From WRMS01 sp038562165 (GTDB lineage: Bacteria > Bacillota > Peptococcia > DRI-13 > UBA5745), in the NCBI GenBank assembly GCA_038562165.1, contig JBCFAO010000009.1, positions 33,082 to 97,081 of the forward strand: DNA of 64,000 nt, in the 5' to 3' direction. Position numbers and translations under genes: made by a program. The notes under the pieces are model-generated. The model saw nothing but the letters and a program-made list of their open reading frames with translations. It was not told the DNA's origin and did no database searches. Shown here piece by piece: positions 43,114 through 51,057 of the stretch. Within the stretch, counting starts at the first letter, position 1; each line of letters starts with the position of its first letter.

Positions 43114-43695
43114 TCAACCGTAGATGGTTTTGCCAAATTCAAATGCACCGGACAAGTGGGACGTTTGGCCAATCTGCGGCTTGCCATTGGTATCGCCGCA
43201 GCCGCCGGCCAGCAGTCTGCCCTTATCACGAAAACCGATATAGTTCACCAAAGCAAATTCGTAATAGGCAACCGCCTGCCTGAATGTCCAGAAGAAGTCA
43301 TCTGCCGCCGTCATAAGAAGTGCGGAGTCTTTTATGGGATACCTTTCGTAGCGTCCCAAAGGAGGGTTGCTATCTTCCTCGGCGATGCAGTAAAAGCGTT
43401 CGATAAATGCTTTGATTCGCGAGGAAATTGTCCAGAAGTAAAGGGGAGAGGCAAAGGCAATCAGGTCAGCCTCTATTATTTTTGGTACAAGGCTATTGAA
43501 ACCGTCTTTTTGTATACAGGGCTTGCCGTAGCGGCAGGCATTGCAGCCCAGGCAGCCCTTTACTTCCGTTTTAACCAGGGATATGACCTCCACCTGATGT
43601 CCGGCATCCTGAGCGCCCTTTGCAAATGCATTTACAAGCTGGGCGGTATTTCCTTGGGGCCGGCCGCCGCCTTGAATCACTAGTATGTTTTTCAT
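43114..43695 (-). CDS. Flavodoxin-fold NADPH-dependent FMN reductase family protein
   Basis: 193 residues. The FMN-binding start MKNILVIQGGGRPQGNTAQLVNAF and the segment ADLIAFASPLYFWTISSRIKAFIER are typical of the family. The motif CLGCNACRYGKPC (about 53-65) resembles the cysteine cluster of iron-sulfur flavoproteins, so it may carry a [4Fe-4S] cluster. Probable cytoplasmic electron-transfer or reductase role. Monocistronic. Confidence 0.85.
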   Translation of the reverse strand: MKNILVIQGGGRPQGNTAQLVNAFAKGAQDAGHQVEVISLVKTEVKGCLGCNACRYGKPCIQKDGFNSLVPKIIEADLIAFASPLYFWTISSRIKAFIERFYCIAEEDSNPPLGRYERYPIKDSALLMTAADDFFWTFRQAVAYYEFALVNYIGFRDKGRLLAGGCGDTNGKPQIGQTSHLSGAFEFGKTIYG

Positions 43696-43787
43696 CTTTT
43701 AACCTCTATTTTCATATTCTAAAGAATTTTGGTATTGCTAAAATATTGCACCTCTTGCTCACCACAGATTAGGTTTTCCCAGCAGGT

Positions 43788-44658
43788 TTAATTATCTGGT
43801 AAGCCGCTGCGGAATGTGCGCTTTTGATATGCCCTGCTTTTCCAATAAATAAAAAGGACGATCAAAAATGAAATTGTTTGAGCAATTGAAATACGGATTG
43901 CTTGAAGTTCATCTGTGCCGGTTATCGTTGCAACGTGCAAAAGGTTAATGACGGTGTTGTTGAAAAAATGATCGGCCATCGGCAGCCACAGCGAGCCGGT
44001 GATTTTAGCCAGCAGGCAGAATTTTGCTCCGGTGATTCCCGTTGTCAAAATAAGTACAAGAGCTGATACCGCCGCGGCCATTGGACTTATTTCTCCATCC
44101 AGCAGGCTGCGCACAGGCGCTGCAATATGCCAGAGGCCAAAGAAAACAGAGGAAATCACAACGGCTTTCATAAAAGAATATTTCATCTCTGACAGCTTAA
44201 TAAACAGTCCTCGGAAAAGGCCTTCTTCCATGACAACATTAATGATGTTTCCAACCACACAAAAAACAAAAAATAGCAGGCCGGTTTGCATTCCTTTATT
44301 GCCGTCGATTGCATAGCTGGTCACATAGATTTGAAATGAAGGCTGATTTCCTCTGGAGAGTTGCAAAAGGATTTCACTTCCATAAGCAGGTATAAAAACG
44401 GCGGCACCCAGCAGAAAGGCCATAAAGTATATTTTTTATTGCCGAATTGCCCGTAAAACCGATATTTGCCCAGTTGAACGAGAGACACCGTACTGCCAGT
44501 ACAAGCACGCCGATACCGAGTAGTTTATGAATAAATGCCTCGCCAAAAATACTTTGATCTGTACGGAGAACCATGTACTCAATTGCCCTGAATAGGAAGC
44601 ATGCCAGGTAAATAATCATAATGGTGTGGATAGGATTGTAGTGTTTATCTGCTTTCAT
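43788..44658 (-). pseudogene. CPBP-family intramembrane protease gene broken by a frameshift
   Basis: Two overlapping leftward frames, 44658-44374 and 44423-43788, together give one CPBP (type II CAAX) protein of about 285 residues with about eight transmembrane segments. Protease motifs lie in the second frame: EEGLFRGLF (Glu-Glu-x3-Arg), FGLWHIAAP and ADHFFNN. Removing one T in GGCCTTTCTGCTG near 44418-44424 would join YGL to LLGAAVFIPAY. Either a recent inactivating frameshift or a sequencing error. Confidence 0.75.
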
Positions 44659-44754
44659 GCTGCGTCACCTGCAATATAAATGGTTAATACGGAAAAGCCT
44701 TGTTTATCAGCATAATTATATGTAAGCCTGCATCTATCATACCAGACTTTTGCA

Positions 44755-44794
44755 GGTGAAAAAAGATATAGTTCCTCCTTGATAGAGGAACTAT
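44755..44794 (-). terminator. Terminator ending the tRNA-Gly/repeat transcript
   Basis: ATAGTTCCTC pairs with GAGGAACTAT (10 bp, 44768-44794). Read leftward it is followed by ATCTTTTTTC. It lies just past the second repeat copy, so tRNA and repeats could form one transcript. Confidence 0.75.
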
Positions 44795-44805
44795 GTCTCC
44801 TATAA

Positions 44806-44994
44806 AGCGGGTGATGGGAATCGCGCCGCTCGCCGGTGCACGGGAGCGGAGCCTGGCAGCTCGCTATCACGCCAGGGCGGGCAAGCCCTCCCCATAGGTC
44901 GGCCTTGCTGATCCGCCCGTTCGATTCCCCCAATTGAATTCTCTACACAGAAAAACCACTTGTTTTTATTCATTCAAGTGGTTTTTCTGTGTAG
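44806..44994 (-). repeat. 190-bp tRNA-associated repeat, copy A
   Basis: Begins (plus strand) with the 18 bases that form the 3' end of the adjacent tRNA-Gly, then about 110 GC-rich bases, a T-arm-like TTCGATTCCCCC and a 22-bp inverted repeat (about 44941-44996). About 97 percent identical to copy B by eye (five substitutions and one extra C). Open frames across it are low-complexity by-products. Confidence 0.85.
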
Positions 44995-45184
44995 AGCGGG
45001 TGATGGGAATCGCGCCGCTCGCCGGTGCACAGGAGCGGAGTCTGGCAGCTCGCTATCACGCCAGGGCGGGCAAGCCCTCCCCATAGGTCGGCCTTGCTGA
45101 TCCGCCCGTTCGATTCCCCCCAATTGAATTCTCTACATAGAGAAACCACTTGTTTTTATTCATTCAAGTGGTTTTTCTGTGTAG
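44995..45184 (-). repeat. 190-bp tRNA-associated repeat, copy B
   Basis: Second direct copy, ending where the real tRNA-Gly begins. Includes the same GC-rich core and the inverted repeat CTACATAGAGAAACCACTTG / CAAGTGGTTTTTCTGTGTAG (about 45133-45184), which in the tRNA direction looks like a terminator hairpin. Confidence 0.85.
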
Positions 45185-45255
45185 AGCGGGTGATGGGAAT
45201 CGAACCCACGTAGCCAGCTTGGGAAGCTGGAGCTCTGCCATTGAGCTACACCCGC
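45185..45255 (-). tRNA. tRNA-Gly (anticodon CCC)
   Basis: The minus strand folds as a 71-nt cloverleaf. Acceptor stem GCGGGTG/CACCCGC, D arm AGCTC AATGGC AGAGCT, anticodon stem CCAGC/GCTGG with loop TTCCCAA (anticodon CCC), T arm with GTTCGATTC. No CCA is encoded. A hairpin with T-rich flank follows in the repeat next to it. Confidence 0.93.
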
Positions 45256-45903
45256 TAGTTTATTAATCACAGAGCTATTTTACCTTCTGCAGAGGGTGCT
45301 GTCAATGGGAATATACCAAGAAAAGGCAGGGCGTATTTTATGCCTTAATTTACTCGAAGAAATAGGCTATCATTCTTCGTTTCGGCGGCAGTTCTGTTCA
45401 ATTTTTTCGGTTGTGTGTGGTTTTGAGGCGGTTTTGAGGCCAAATTGAGGTTGCATTTTACATACAAACGTAATTTTTGCACAGGCCTGCCGACAACACC
45501 TCATCCTCACTGCCCTCACCCTCCGCTGACTATGACCCTAATATCCGGGGCAGTTCATCACAGGCTGAACAGGGGTGGAGGCCGGCGAGACCAGTTGACC
45601 AAAAGGCTGGTGTACAAAATTTGAGATATTGCGCAATCAACATGCAAATATCAGCATAAATATATAATAAATGAAGTTATGCGCGTAACTATTCAAAAAG
45701 CGTCTTTTTAAATAGAAGCAATTCCTAATTGGCACACAATACTTCGTTTTTTGTACATCTGGGAATCGGCGCCATCAAAACTGGACCACGACCCGGAGAT
45801 GACCCGGCTCCGCAAATGCAGTAGACTTTTTTCGCGAGCACGCCCCGCCAAGACATGGCAGGCAACCATCGCAGAGTTATCAAACACGTCGAAAATTAGG
45901 GGA
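45256..45903. other. 650-bp region without a recognisable gene
   Basis: Between the tRNA and the SCIFF promoter no convincing frame or family match is seen on either strand. Short direct repeats occur (GGTTTTGAGGC twice near 45418-45440). Part of it (45750-45860) is GC-rich and looks like eroded coding DNA, but nothing can be named. Confidence 0.5.
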
Positions 45904-45942
45904 CAGCCAAGTCTTGTTTGGCTGAATCTCCTGTGTTATAAT
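45904..45942 (+). promoter_or_regulatory. Promoter of the SCIFF gene with overlapping dyad
   Basis: TTGTTT (45914-45919), 17-bp spacer, consensus TATAAT (45937-45942). CAGCCAA (45904-45910) and TTGGCTG (45918-45924) form an inverted repeat around the -35 box, a possible operator. The start codon is about 70 bp downstream. Confidence 0.65.
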
Positions 45943-46014
45943 AACCGCACGGTAAAAAATGCCCGGGTTGTCTGTATTAGGGTAAATTTTTATAAAGATA
46001 GAGGAGATGCACCT

Positions 46015-46164
46015 ATGTCTACAAAACATATTAAAACCATCAATAAGCAAAATTTAGTTAAGACCATCAGCAGCGGCGGTTGCGGCGAATGCCAGACCTC
46101 CTGCCAGTCTGCATGCAAAACCTCTTGCACCGTAGGCAACCAGGTTTGCCGCAAGGAAGCGTAG
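46015..46164 (+). CDS. scfA: SCIFF ribosomal peptide precursor (six cysteines)
   Basis: 49-residue peptide MSTKHIKTINKQNLVKTISS followed by a Cys-rich core with six Cys at positions 23, 26, 30, 34, 38 and 45. This is the SCIFF (six cysteines in forty-five) ranthipeptide precursor, conserved across Clostridia. The start at 46015 follows GAGGAGATGCACCT. A longer frame open from 45751 has no support. It is modified by the radical SAM enzyme encoded downstream, which forms sulfur-to-gamma-carbon thioether links. Proposed roles in the literature concern quorum signalling and metabolism. Confidence 0.95.
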   Translation: MSTKHIKTINKQNLVKTISSGGCGECQTSCQSACKTSCTVGNQVCRKEA

Positions 46165-46188
46165 AGCTCCGGTCTTGGGAAGATTACA

Positions 46189-46252
46189 ATGAAAAGGCTT
46201 GCGCATCAATCAAGGAAATAGCGATTGGGTGCAGCCTTTCTTTATTTTATGG
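46189..46252 (+). terminator. Imperfect hairpin between scfA and the maturase gene (attenuator)
   Basis: GAAAAGGCTTGCGCATCAATC pairs with bulges to GATTGGGTGCAGCCTTTC, followed by TTTATTTT. It would let the short peptide mRNA be made in excess over the maturase. Confidence 0.5.
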
Positions 46253-46340
46253 GATTATTAAGAAATGTTAGTAAACGGACAAAATAATGCTGGTAAACGG
46301 ATAAAATTAGGGAATGGCCAAAAATGGAAGAGGAACTTAA

Positions 46341-47744
46341 ATGAAATTTGCGGAAAACTTGACCCATGTATTTACCTTTGGAGAAGATCATATCTTACTT
46401 GACGTTAATAGCGGCATTGTCCATCAATTAAGCCCCTTGGCTTATGAAATGGTGCAGTTCTGGCGGCAATCCGGCTGTGATTTAGAAGAGCTGCCGGCTC
46501 CCTCTAATTTGGCGGCGGCTTTGTCTGCCAAGGCCATTGATGGCAGCCAGGACATTGCCGGTGATATAAAAGAAGTTTGTCAAGGCTTGGCGGAACTGGC
46601 GGCGGCGGGGATGCTGATGTCGGAGGCGCCGGAGCTGGAAAACTACCGGTTTCCCAAGGATTATGTAGTGAAGGCTCTCTGCCTCCATGTAGCCCATGAT
46701 TGCAACCTGCGCTGCCGTTATTGTTTTGCCGGTACGGGAGCTTTTGGCGGTGACCGCAGCCTGATGTCTCTGGAGACCGGCAAAAAGGCTCTGGACTTTT
46801 TGTTTCAGGCTTCCGGCAGCCGAAAACATGTGGAAATAGACTATTTTGGCGGTGAACCGCTGATGAATTTCCCGGTAGTCAAAGAATTAATTCTTTATGG
46901 GGAGGCTGAGAGCCGCCGCCGGGGCAAAGAACTGAAACAGACGCTGACCACCAACGGCTTGCTGCTGCAAGGCCAGGTCCTGGATTTTCTCAATGAACAT
47001 GATATCGCTTTAGTATTGAGCCTTGATGGCCGCAAAGAGGTCAACGACAGAATGCGTCCGGCTATCGGCGGTCAAGGCAGTTACGACGTGATACTGCCCC
47101 ATTTTAAAGAAACGGTAGAGGCCCGGGGCGGAGACAATTATTATCTGCGGGGTACATATACCAGGTTCAATAAAGATTTTTATGAAGATATCCGCCACAT
47201 GGTGGAGTCCGGCTTTGATTTGGTTTCTGTGGAGCCGGTGGTGGCCCAGCCCCAGGAGGACTACGCTTTTCATGAAGAAGACCTGCCGGAGCTTTTCCGG
47301 CAATACGATGAGCTGGCCCGTTATTATGTGGAGAGAGCCCGGGCCGGTAAGCCTTTCACCTTCTTCCATTTTAATCTGGATTTGAATCATGGTCCCTGTT
47401 TGCCTAAACGCCTCAGCGGCTGCGGCGCCGGCCATGAATATTTGGCCGTGGCGCCGGAAGGAACCCTGTACCCCTGCCACCAATTTGTCGGCAATCCGGA
47501 CTTTGCTGTGGGCAATGTGGATAAAGGTATAGAAAAACCTTCTATCGGCAATAATTTCCGTGAGTGCCATGTTCTGGCAAAAGAAAAATGCCGGGGCTGC
47601 TGGGCCAGATTTTATTGCAGCGGTGGCTGTCACGCCAACGCCTGGAACTTTAATCACGATTTGAAAGAGCCTTATGATTTAGGCTGCGAATTAGAGAAAA
47701 AACGGCTGGAATGCGCCATTTGGATCAAGGCTAAGGAAGCGTAA
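46341..47744 (+). CDS. scfB: Radical SAM SCIFF maturase (thioether-forming)
   Basis: 467 residues. A peptide-recognition (RRE-like) region fills the first 100, then the radical SAM core with CNLRCRYC (Cys121, Cys125, Cys128), FGGEPLMNF and LTTNGLLL. A C-terminal SPASM domain carries many Cys (CGAGHEYLAVAPEGTLYPCHQF, CHVLAKEKCRGCWARFYCSGGC) for two auxiliary [4Fe-4S] clusters. Length and layout match the SCIFF maturase family. Lies 176 bp after the precursor gene. Confidence 0.95.
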   Translation: MKFAENLTHVFTFGEDHILLDVNSGIVHQLSPLAYEMVQFWRQSGCDLEELPAPSNLAAALSAKAIDGSQDIAGDIKEVCQGLAELAAAGMLMSEAPELENYRFPKDYVVKALCLHVAHDCNLRCRYCFAGTGAFGGDRSLMSLETGKKALDFLFQASGSRKHVEIDYFGGEPLMNFPVVKELILYGEAESRRRGKELKQTLTTNGLLLQGQVLDFLNEHDIALVLSLDGRKEVNDRMRPAIGGQGSYDVILPHFKETVEARGGDNYYLRGTYTRFNKDFYEDIRHMVESGFDLVSVEPVVAQPQEDYAFHEEDLPELFRQYDELARYYVERARAGKPFTFFHFNLDLNHGPCLPKRLSGCGAGHEYLAVAPEGTLYPCHQFVGNPDFAVGNVDKGIEKPSIGNNFRECHVLAKEKCRGCWARFYCSGGCHANAWNFNHDLKEPYDLGCELEKKRLECAIWIKAKEA

Positions 47745-47799
47745 TTGATGGATAATAGACCAAATTTTTCCAATAGGGCATATTCTAAATGTTAAAGGA

Positions 47800-47828
47800 T
47801 TGTAAATTGGAAAGAAAAGTGGTATAAT
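47800..47828 (+). promoter_or_regulatory. Promoter of the M23 peptidase gene
   Basis: TTGTAA (47800-47805), 17-bp spacer, TATAAT (47823-47828), about 100 bp before the likely translation start. Confidence 0.7.
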
Positions 47829-48039
47829 CTTGGCTGTGCAAGTGGAAGTTTAATGGAAACACGGGATAATGCCTTTGGTAAGAAGCATGTGCCGCAAAGG
47901 CAAAATTTCTTGAAAAAAAGGTGGTGTTCATCTGAAGAGGAAGCGACAATCGGGAGACAAAGCCAAGGCGTCCAAGCTGGTTTTCACCTCTGAAAAGCAC
48001 CGGAACAAAGATGAAAACAAAAATGACGATAGCGAAATA

Positions 48040-49653
48040 ATGATTGAAGCAGGTGAAATTGAAGCAAATGAAGCGGCAGGCCGGATTGAGGCCGACGCTG
48101 AAGCCGGGATGGCAGCAATGGAAGCCAACGATGCCATTGAAGAAGCAGTAGCTGCATTTGCGGCGGTGGAAGCTGTGCAGGAAGAGGCGAAGGCGCCGTT
48201 GCCTCTGCTGAAGGCCAAGGGGGAATTCCCCTTTGGTACAAAGGAGAGGCCATCGAAAAACGGTTTTGATTTCAAAGCCTGGCTAAAATCCTTTAGCCGC
48301 AACAAGGCTTCCTGGGCCAACGCCGGACCTGTCTTAGTACTGGGACTTCTGATATTCTGCATGGTTTTTGTGCAGATTAGCAAGCCCTACCTTATGTTGG
48401 TGGACGGCAAGCCCATCGCTTACGTCCAAAATAAAGACGCTGGTCAAAAGCTGCTGGAACAGGCAAGTCTGGAATTGTCTTCCCCTTATCCTGCAGAAGC
48501 CAATTTCCGTCAAAAAGCCGAGATCAGCTATACTCAGGAAGGCGTGGCCATCAAGACCAGGGCCACTGACGAGCAGACCATTTTAGAAAGCTTAAAGAGC
48601 GGAATTACCTGGTTAGTTGACGGCTGGTCTATTGCCGTAGGCAAGGAACGCACGGTATTTCTCCCCTCCAAGTCTGAGGCCGAGGCAGTTTTAGAAAACG
48701 TAAAGAAATCTTATCTGCCCGAAGGGGATCAAGTCACCATTCTCAGCACGGAGTTTGTTCAGCCCGTAGAATTAGTCAAGGAAGAAATCCCTATTACCAG
48801 TCTGGGCAGCAGCGAGCAGGCCCTGAAAACTCTCACCGAGGGCAAAGAGCCCATGAGGGAGTATAAGGTCCAAAGCGGCGACTCTTTCTGGTCTATTGCC
48901 AACAAAAACAATTTGACGGTAGAGCAGTTAAAAGAGATCAACGGCATCACCGGCAACAGCCTCAAGATAGGCCAGGTGCTTAAGCTTAATAGCCCTCAGC
49001 CTTTACTGTCGGTGAAAATGACCATCAGTGCCATTGATCAGGAAGCCATTCCCTATCAGACCGTCTATAAGCCCAATGTCGATGCCTGGCAAGGGCAAAG
49101 CAAGGTTCTTGCTGCCGGCGCGGCAGGGACTAAGGAAGTTAAATATGAGATCGCCCAGATCAATGGCGTTCTTGTGGACAAGAAAGTATTATCGGAGACT
49201 ATCATTGCCGAACCCGTTGACCGGGTAGTGGAGAGCGGCACCAAAACCATCGTCGCTTCCAGAGGCGATGGCAGCAATGTGGGCGGAGGCAGTTTTGCCT
49301 GGCCCATCAGGGGAAAGATCAACTCCCCCTTTGGCAATCGCAGCAGAGGCTTCCACAGCGGTATCGACATCCAGGCCAGCACCGGTGATCCTATTTACTC
49401 TGCTGCTGCCGGTACGGTGGTGTCAGCTTCTTATAGCGGTGGTTATGGCAATCTGGTAACCATTGACCATGGCGACGGGGTGACTACCTTATACGCCCAT
49501 CTAAGCCAATTCAATGTTTCCGTGGGCCAGACCGTAGGCAGTCAGGAGTTGGTAGGTTTAGCGGGTACCACTGGCAGGAGCACAGGACCCCACTTGCATT
49601 TTGAGGTGAGGATCGGCGGCAGTCCCGTCAATCCGGTAAACTATCTTAATTAA
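48040..49653 (+). CDS. Membrane-anchored M23 peptidase with LysM and G5 domains
   Basis: 537 residues from the first conventional start (ATG 48040). An Ala/Glu-rich cytoplasmic stretch (1-50), a transmembrane segment (about 93-112), a LysM domain (about 278-320, YKVQSGDSFWSIANKNNLT), a G5-like domain (about 325-405) and a C-terminal M23 zinc peptidase (about 420-537; FHSGIDI, YAHL, HLHFEV). It probably cuts or remodels peptidoglycan. ATG 48040 has no ribosome site. The frame is open back to 47914, and a CTG at 47932 sits seven bases after AGGTGG, so the real protein may begin MKRKRQSGDK-like, 36 residues earlier. Confidence 0.9.
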   Translation: MIEAGEIEANEAAGRIEADAEAGMAAMEANDAIEEAVAAFAAVEAVQEEAKAPLPLLKAKGEFPFGTKERPSKNGFDFKAWLKSFSRNKASWANAGPVLVLGLLIFCMVFVQISKPYLMLVDGKPIAYVQNKDAGQKLLEQASLELSSPYPAEANFRQKAEISYTQEGVAIKTRATDEQTILESLKSGITWLVDGWSIAVGKERTVFLPSKSEAEAVLENVKKSYLPEGDQVTILSTEFVQPVELVKEEIPITSLGSSEQALKTLTEGKEPMREYKVQSGDSFWSIANKNNLTVEQLKEINGITGNSLKIGQVLKLNSPQPLLSVKMTISAIDQEAIPYQTVYKPNVDAWQGQSKVLAAGAAGTKEVKYEIAQINGVLVDKKVLSETIIAEPVDRVVESGTKTIVASRGDGSNVGGGSFAWPIRGKINSPFGNRSRGFHSGIDIQASTGDPIYSAAAGTVVSASYSGGYGNLVTIDHGDGVTTLYAHLSQFNVSVGQTVGSQELVGLAGTTGRSTGPHLHFEVRIGGSPVNPVNYLN

Positions 49654-49721
49654 GACTAAATAAAGTTCAGCCGGTTCTCTGAATCTATTCGAGAACAACA
49701 ACATAATTTACGCTTCCTATA

Positions 49722-49759
49722 AATAACCCGTTTGGTGGAAACCAAACGGGTTATTTTTT
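49722..49759 (+). terminator. Strong terminator after the M23 gene
   Basis: AATAACCCGTTTGGT pairs perfectly with ACCAAACGGGTTATT (15 bp, 4-nt loop), followed by TTTTC. Confidence 0.95.
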
Positions 49760-49766
49760 CAGTTTG

Positions 49767-49789
49767 AGGGCACCTATAGGTGCCCTTTT
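49767..49789. terminator. Second terminator-like palindrome
   Basis: AGGGCACCTATAGGTGCCCT is a perfect 20-bp palindrome followed by TTT. It lies just after the stop of the convergent M20 gene and may terminate either strand. Confidence 0.6.
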
Positions 49790-49814
49790 ATAATTTGGTA
49801 ATTCAGTGGGATTA

Positions 49815-50930
49815 TCACAGATCTTTCTCCGTCATCAAATTCATCACAAGCCGGACGCAGCGTTCCATTTCGTGAATATCGGCATATTCACGCGTACTGT
49901 GGACCTCGTGCATGGAGCAGGCAATTACAAGTCCCGCTATCCCATGCAGCGCAAAATGATTGTTGTCGCTTCCGCCCAACGTGGAGTGAAGCTTGAAGGC
50001 AACCCCCGCCGCTTCACAGGCCCGCTTGAAACGCCGGACAACAGTGCTGTCTGCCGGAGTTTCGTAGGCAGTGATTTCGCAGCGGTGCACAAAGGCCACA
50101 GACGCTCCCGCCGCTTTTGCTTCTTCCTCAAAGATACCGCGCACTCGTCCCAGCCATTCAAGGGCGGTACTATGGGAGAGGCTTCGGATCTCCCCGGTGA
50201 CGGTACAGCTTTCAGGGACGATATTCCCGGCCTCTCCGCCGGAGATGATTCCGATGTTGCAGGTAACGCCAGGTTCCGGCTCGCCCATCGGCACGCGGGC
50301 AATCGCCTTTGCCGCTGCGGAAATCGCATGGATGCCCTCCTTGGGAGCAAACCCGGCATGGGCCGCCCGGCCCTGTATGGATGCCGTAAAGGAGATAAGA
50401 GTGGGCGCCGCATTTGCCGCCTCGCCTATGTCACCGCTCAGATCCAGCACATAAGCCTCCTTTGCGTGGAGCTTGCTGTAGTTTGCGACGGCAGAGCCAA
50501 GGCCGTAGCGCTCCTCCGCTACAGGAAACAGAAGCTCTATTGACCTATGGGGCGTTTTGGTTTCTTTCAGGCGGGTCAAGGCTTCCAAAATAATCGCGAT
50601 GCCCGACACATCGTCGGCGCCCAAAATGGTCCCACCGCCCGATGTGATTTTGCCGTTTTCATGCAGGATGGCTTCTTTTCCCCGGGCAGGCCCTACTGTG
50701 TCCATATGCGCACTGAACAAAAGCGGCGGCCCCGGCAACGCACCGTCCAAATAGCCGTACAAGTTGCCGCAGTTTCCGCCAATCTGCGCTCCGGCGTCAT
50801 CCTCCTGGCAGACTATGCCCAAGCCAGTCAGCTTGCTTCGCAGCAGATGACAAAAGTCTCGTTCCCCAAAAGTTGGGCTGTATATAGAGATCAGTTCCCG
50901 AAAAGTTTCATATAGGCGGTTAGCTTGCAT
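49815..50930 (-). CDS. M20-family metallopeptidase/amidohydrolase
   Basis: 371 residues. Zinc ligands in SAHMDTVG (His75, Asp77), TILGADDVSG (bridging Asp), the VAEERYG Glu pair and the late His in SMHEVHSTRE, and a dimerisation domain in the middle (AHAGFAPKEGIHAI). Resembles tripeptidase T-like M20 enzymes. Members of the superfamily also cleave N-acyl and N-carbamoyl amino acids. Divergent from the ABC importer/ProC cluster and sharing its 127-bp promoter region, so a hydrolytic step in the same pathway is likely. Confidence 0.88.
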   Translation of the reverse strand: MQANRLYETFRELISIYSPTFGERDFCHLLRSKLTGLGIVCQEDDAGAQIGGNCGNLYGYLDGALPGPPLLFSAHMDTVGPARGKEAILHENGKITSGGGTILGADDVSGIAIILEALTRLKETKTPHRSIELLFPVAEERYGLGSAVANYSKLHAKEAYVLDLSGDIGEAANAAPTLISFTASIQGRAAHAGFAPKEGIHAISAAAKAIARVPMGEPEPGVTCNIGIISGGEAGNIVPESCTVTGEIRSLSHSTALEWLGRVRGIFEEEAKAAGASVAFVHRCEITAYETPADSTVVRRFKRACEAAGVAFKLHSTLGGSDNNHFALHGIAGLVIACSMHEVHSTREYADIHEMERCVRLVMNLMTEKDL

Positions 50931-50980
50931 ATCAGATACCTCATTTCATATAAAGCATACTAAACATATCAAAATAGTAG

Positions 50981-51009
50981 TTGACAAATCAATTTCAAGA
51001 AAATATAAT
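50981..51009 (+). promoter_or_regulatory. Consensus sigma-A promoter of the ABC/ProC operon
   Basis: TTGACA (50981-50986), 17-bp spacer, TATAAT (51004-51009): both boxes are perfect. It lies about 50 bp before the binding-protein start, so expression may be high unless an unseen operator intervenes. Confidence 0.85.
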
Positions 51010-51057
51010 ACCAATAAAACATATAAGCTTACTATATTATATTGGGAGGTAATTCAG

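Noticed and set aside
44806..45012. Extra tRNA-Gly genes in the repeats
   Set aside because: Only the 18-bp 3' end matches the tRNA. No anticodon arm, D arm or acceptor 5' strand is present.
44655..45213. Open frames of 60-95 codons crossing the 190-bp repeats on both strands
   Set aside because: They run through the tRNA-like ends and GC-rich core, lack ribosome sites, and resemble the false proteins often called at tRNA-linked repeats. The plus-strand one ends in antisense tRNA sequence (VMGIEPT).
49815..50930. Calling the M20 protein a proven carbamoyl-cysteine amidohydrolase
   Set aside because: Its motifs fit the broad M20 family and look closer to tripeptidase-type members. Only the neighbourhood suggests the other activity.
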